This document shows, in pieces, positions 61,799 through 64,000 of a stretch of 64,000 nt of DNA. Location of the stretch: contig CM056584.1 in the NCBI GenBank assembly GCA_029721435.1, positions 9,196,395 through 9,260,394 on the forward strand, in the 5' to 3' direction. Numbering within the stretch: position 1 is the stretch's first letter; every line of letters starts with the position of its first letter. Made by a program: the position numbers and the translations under genes. Origin of the DNA: Gymnothorax reevesii. Its lineage: Eukaryota; Chordata; Actinopteri; Anguilliformes; Muraenidae. Under the pieces are notes generated by a model. That model worked only from the letters and a program-made list of their open reading frames with translations, was not told the DNA's origin and did not search any database.

Positions 61799-64000
61799 CT
61801 AACATGCTAATGCTAGCGATCTAATGTGAGTGCTAATATCTGGTCATTTTCATGCTATACGTGTCCTCTATGATGTTAATAGGAGATCAGATGGCATTTC
61901 AGCATAACCCTGTTTGTGTAAAATGGAAATTGAGTGACGTTAATGTTTAAATGCTAATGCTAACATGCTAATGCTAGCGATCTAATGTGAGTGCTAATAT
62001 CTGGTCATTTTCATACTGTACGTGTCCTCTATGATGTTCATAGGAGATCAGATGGCATTTCAGCTTAACCCTTCTTGTATAATAAAAAAATTGAGTAATG
62101 TTAATGTTTAAATGCTAATGCTAACATGCTAATGCTAGCGATCTAATGTGAGTTCTAATATCTGGTCATTTTCATACTATACGTGTCCTCTATGATGTTA
62201 ATAGGAGATCAGATGGCATTTCAGCTTAACCCTTCTTTTGTAAAATGGAAATTGAGTGACATTAATGTTTTAATACTAATGCTAGCATGGTTATGCTAGC
62301 GATCTAATGTGGGTGCTAATATCTGGTCATTTTCATACTGTACGTGTCCTCTATGATGGGAGTATGGGATCAGATGGCATTTTAGCTTAACCCTGCTTGT
62401 GTAAAATGGAAATTGAGTGACGTTAATGTTTGAATACTAATGCTAACAAGCTAATGCTAGCAATCTAATGTGAGTGCTAATATCTGGTCATTTTCATACT
62501 GTACGTGTCCTCTATGATGGGAGTATGGGATCAGATGGCATTTCAGCTTAACCCTGCTTGTGTAAAATAGAAATTGAGTGATGTTAATGTTTGAATGCTA
62601 ATGCTAACATGCTAATGCTAGCGATCTAATGTGAGTTCTAATATCTGGTCATTTTCATACTGTAAGTGTCCTCTATGATGTTAGTATGAGATCAGATGGC
62701 ATTTCTCCTTCACCCTTCTTGTATGATGAGCAAATTGAGTAATGTTAATGTTTCAATGCTAATGCTAACATGCTAATGCTAGCGATCTAATGTGAGTGCT
62801 AATAGTTGGTCATTTTCATACTGTACGTGTCATCTATGATGTTAATTGGAGATCAGATGGCATTTCAGCTTAACCCTTCTTGTATAATAAAAAAATTGAG
62901 TAATGTTAATGTTTAAATGCTAATGCTAACATGCTAATGCTAGCGATCTAATGTGAGTTCTAATATCTGGTCATTTTCATACTATACATGTCCTCTATAA
63001 TGTTAATAGGAGATCAGATGGCATTTCAGCTGAACCCTTCTTGTGTAAAATGGAAATTGAGTGACATTAATGTTTTAATACTAAAGCTAACATGCTAATG
63101 CTAGCGATCTAATGTGAGTGCTAATATCTGGTCATTTTCATACTGTACGTGTCCTCTATGATGTTAATAGGAGATCAGATGGCATTTCAGCTTAACCCCT
63201 CTTGTATAATAAAAAAATTGAGTAATGTTAATGTTTAAATGCTAATGCTAACATGCTAATGCTAGAGATCTAATGTCAGTTCTAATATCTGGTCATTTTC
63301 ATACTCTACCTGTCCTCTATGATGTTAATAGGAGATCAGATGGCTTTTCAGCTTAACCCTTCTTGTGTAAAATGGAAATTGAGTGACATTAATGTTTAAA
63401 TACTAATGCTAACATGCTAATGCTAGCGATCTAATGTGAGTGCTAATATCTGGTCATTTTCATACTGTACGTGTCCTCTATGATGGGAGTATGGGATCAG
63501 ATGGCATTTCAGCTTAACCCTGCTTTTGTAAAATGGAAATTGAGTGAAGTTAATGTTTGAATACTAATGCTAACATGCTAATGCTAGCAATCTAATGTGA
63601 GTGCTAATATCTGGTCATTTTCATACTGTACGTGTCCTCTATGATGGGGGTATGGGATCAGATGGCATTTCAGCTTAACCCTGCTTGTGTAAAATAGAAA
63701 TTGAGTGACGTTAATGTTTGAATGCTAATGCTAACATGCTAATGCTAGCGATCTAATGTGAGTGCTAATATCTGGTCATTTTCTTACTGTAAGTGTCCTA
63801 TATGATGTTAGTATGAGATCAGATGGCATTTCTCCTTCACCCTTCTTGTATTATAAGCAAATTGAGTAATGTTAATGTTTCAATGCTAATGCTAACATGC
63901 TGATGCTAACATGCTAATGCTAGCAATCTAATGTGAGTGCTAATACCTGGTCATTTTCATACTGTACATGTCTTCTATGATGGGAGTATGGGATCAGATG
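61799..64000 (+). repeat. 15-monomer higher-order unit (2429 bp), copy 2, runs off the window
   Basis: About 2.2 kb of a second copy is present before the window ends. Differences from copy 1 noted by eye are few: GTAGGTG/GTACGTG (about 59591 and 62020), GTTAATAGG/GTTCATAGG (about 62038) and GAATACTTATGC/GAATACTAATGC (about 60008 and 62437). The last B monomer (63799) matches 61370. The final 27 bases start the 395th monomer. The near identity suggests the youngest amplification in the window. Confidence 0.92.

Larger units (their letters stand above)
1..64000 (+). repeat. Satellite DNA array, 161 bp monomer, fills the window
   Basis: One satellite family occupies every base, always in the same orientation. 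Taking TCTATGATG as the monomer start, consecutive starts fall at 1, 162, 337, 498, 659, 820, 995 and so on to 63974. There are 394 full monomers and a 27 base remainder. The tally is 340 of about 161 bp, 41 of 175 bp, 13 of 158 bp and eight small indels of 1-2 bp, and the lengths sum exactly to the window. Such arrays are typical of eukaryotic centromeric, pericentromeric or subtelomeric heterochromatin; which applies here cannot be told without flanks. Both ends of the array lie outside the window. Coding is excluded: stops occur in all six frames in every monomer. The species is not identified; a vertebrate, perhaps a teleost, is inferred from motif style and CpG decay. Confidence 0.98.

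Noticed and set aside
1..64000. Protein coding genes or short open reading frames
   Set aside because: On the consensus, all six frames meet stops within each monomer, and open stretches are at most a few tens of codons. Because 161 leaves remainder 2 on division by 3, no frame can run through the repeats. ATG starts such as those in TATGATG are by-products of the repeat.
1..64000. CRISPR array
   Set aside because: There is no alternation of a short fixed repeat with unique spacers. The whole 161 bp unit is conserved, so no part behaves as a spacer.
1..64000. Hidden defence system, phage or bacterial operon
   Set aside because: The window contains only satellite DNA; no ribosome binding sites, gene-like composition or non-repeat sequence was seen anywhere.

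Overview
The whole 64 kb window is one uninterrupted satellite DNA array. A single family of about 161 bp monomers runs head to tail on the + strand from the first base to the last, and both array ends lie outside the window. I set the monomer start at the T of TCTATGATG and walked start to start. This gives 394 complete monomers plus the first 27 bases of a 395th: 340 of about 161 bp (a few are 160, 162 or 163), 41 of 175 bp and 13 of 158 bp. The lengths add up exactly to 64,000, which is a strong internal check that nothing else is inserted. I see no gene, RNA gene, transposon, CRISPR array or other non-satellite sequence. Every frame on both strands meets stop codons within each monomer, and 161 is not a multiple of 3, so the reading frame also shifts at each repeat.

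Organism. Monomers near nucleosome length, about 37% GC (counted on one monomer), layered higher-order repeats and CpG sites that often appear as TG or CA all point to a eukaryote, most likely a vertebrate. The ATGCTAATGCTAAC motif resembles simple repeats I associate with teleost fish, so a fish is my best guess (inference, low to moderate confidence). A centromeric or pericentromeric location is plausible but cannot be shown here, because no flanking unique DNA, telomere repeat or CENP-B box is visible.

Monomer design. Each monomer has a roughly 84 bp left part, a core of two 14 bp subunits (ATGCTAATGCTAAC and ATGCTAATGCTAGC), and a right part ending TACGTGTCC. Three main kinds recur: A (canonical, 161 bp), B (175 bp, a diverged left part plus a third 14 bp subunit) and C (161 bp, an A-rich stretch TATAATAAAAAAATTG). 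Two independent 3 bp deletions give the 158 bp forms.

Layout by higher-order repeat (HOR). 1-3.4 kb: a 12-monomer spacing (1943 bp). 3.3-14.9 kb: two copies of a roughly 37-monomer block (about 5.98 kb spacing) with single-monomer gains and losses. 14.1-16.6 kb: an 8-monomer tandem pair (1285 bp). 17-22 kb: a mosaic with a 322 bp dimer duplication and a diverged relative of the next unit. 22-45 kb: a 19-monomer unit of 3101 bp (B monomers spaced 8-4-7), itself copied in larger blocks at spacings of 7007, 7504, 8807 and 5534 bp. 45-52 kb: a 14/15-monomer unit (2248/2422 bp). 52-56 kb: short 4- and 6-monomer repeats and recombinant monomers. 56-59 kb: an 8-monomer pair (about 1303 bp). 59.4-64 kb: a 15-monomer unit of 2429 bp in nearly identical tandem copies, running off the end.

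The array therefore records many rounds of unequal exchange and segmental duplication. Several breakpoints can be read to within tens of bases, and rare variants reappear more than 50 kb apart. I found no hidden gene system; the interest lies in the repeat architecture.
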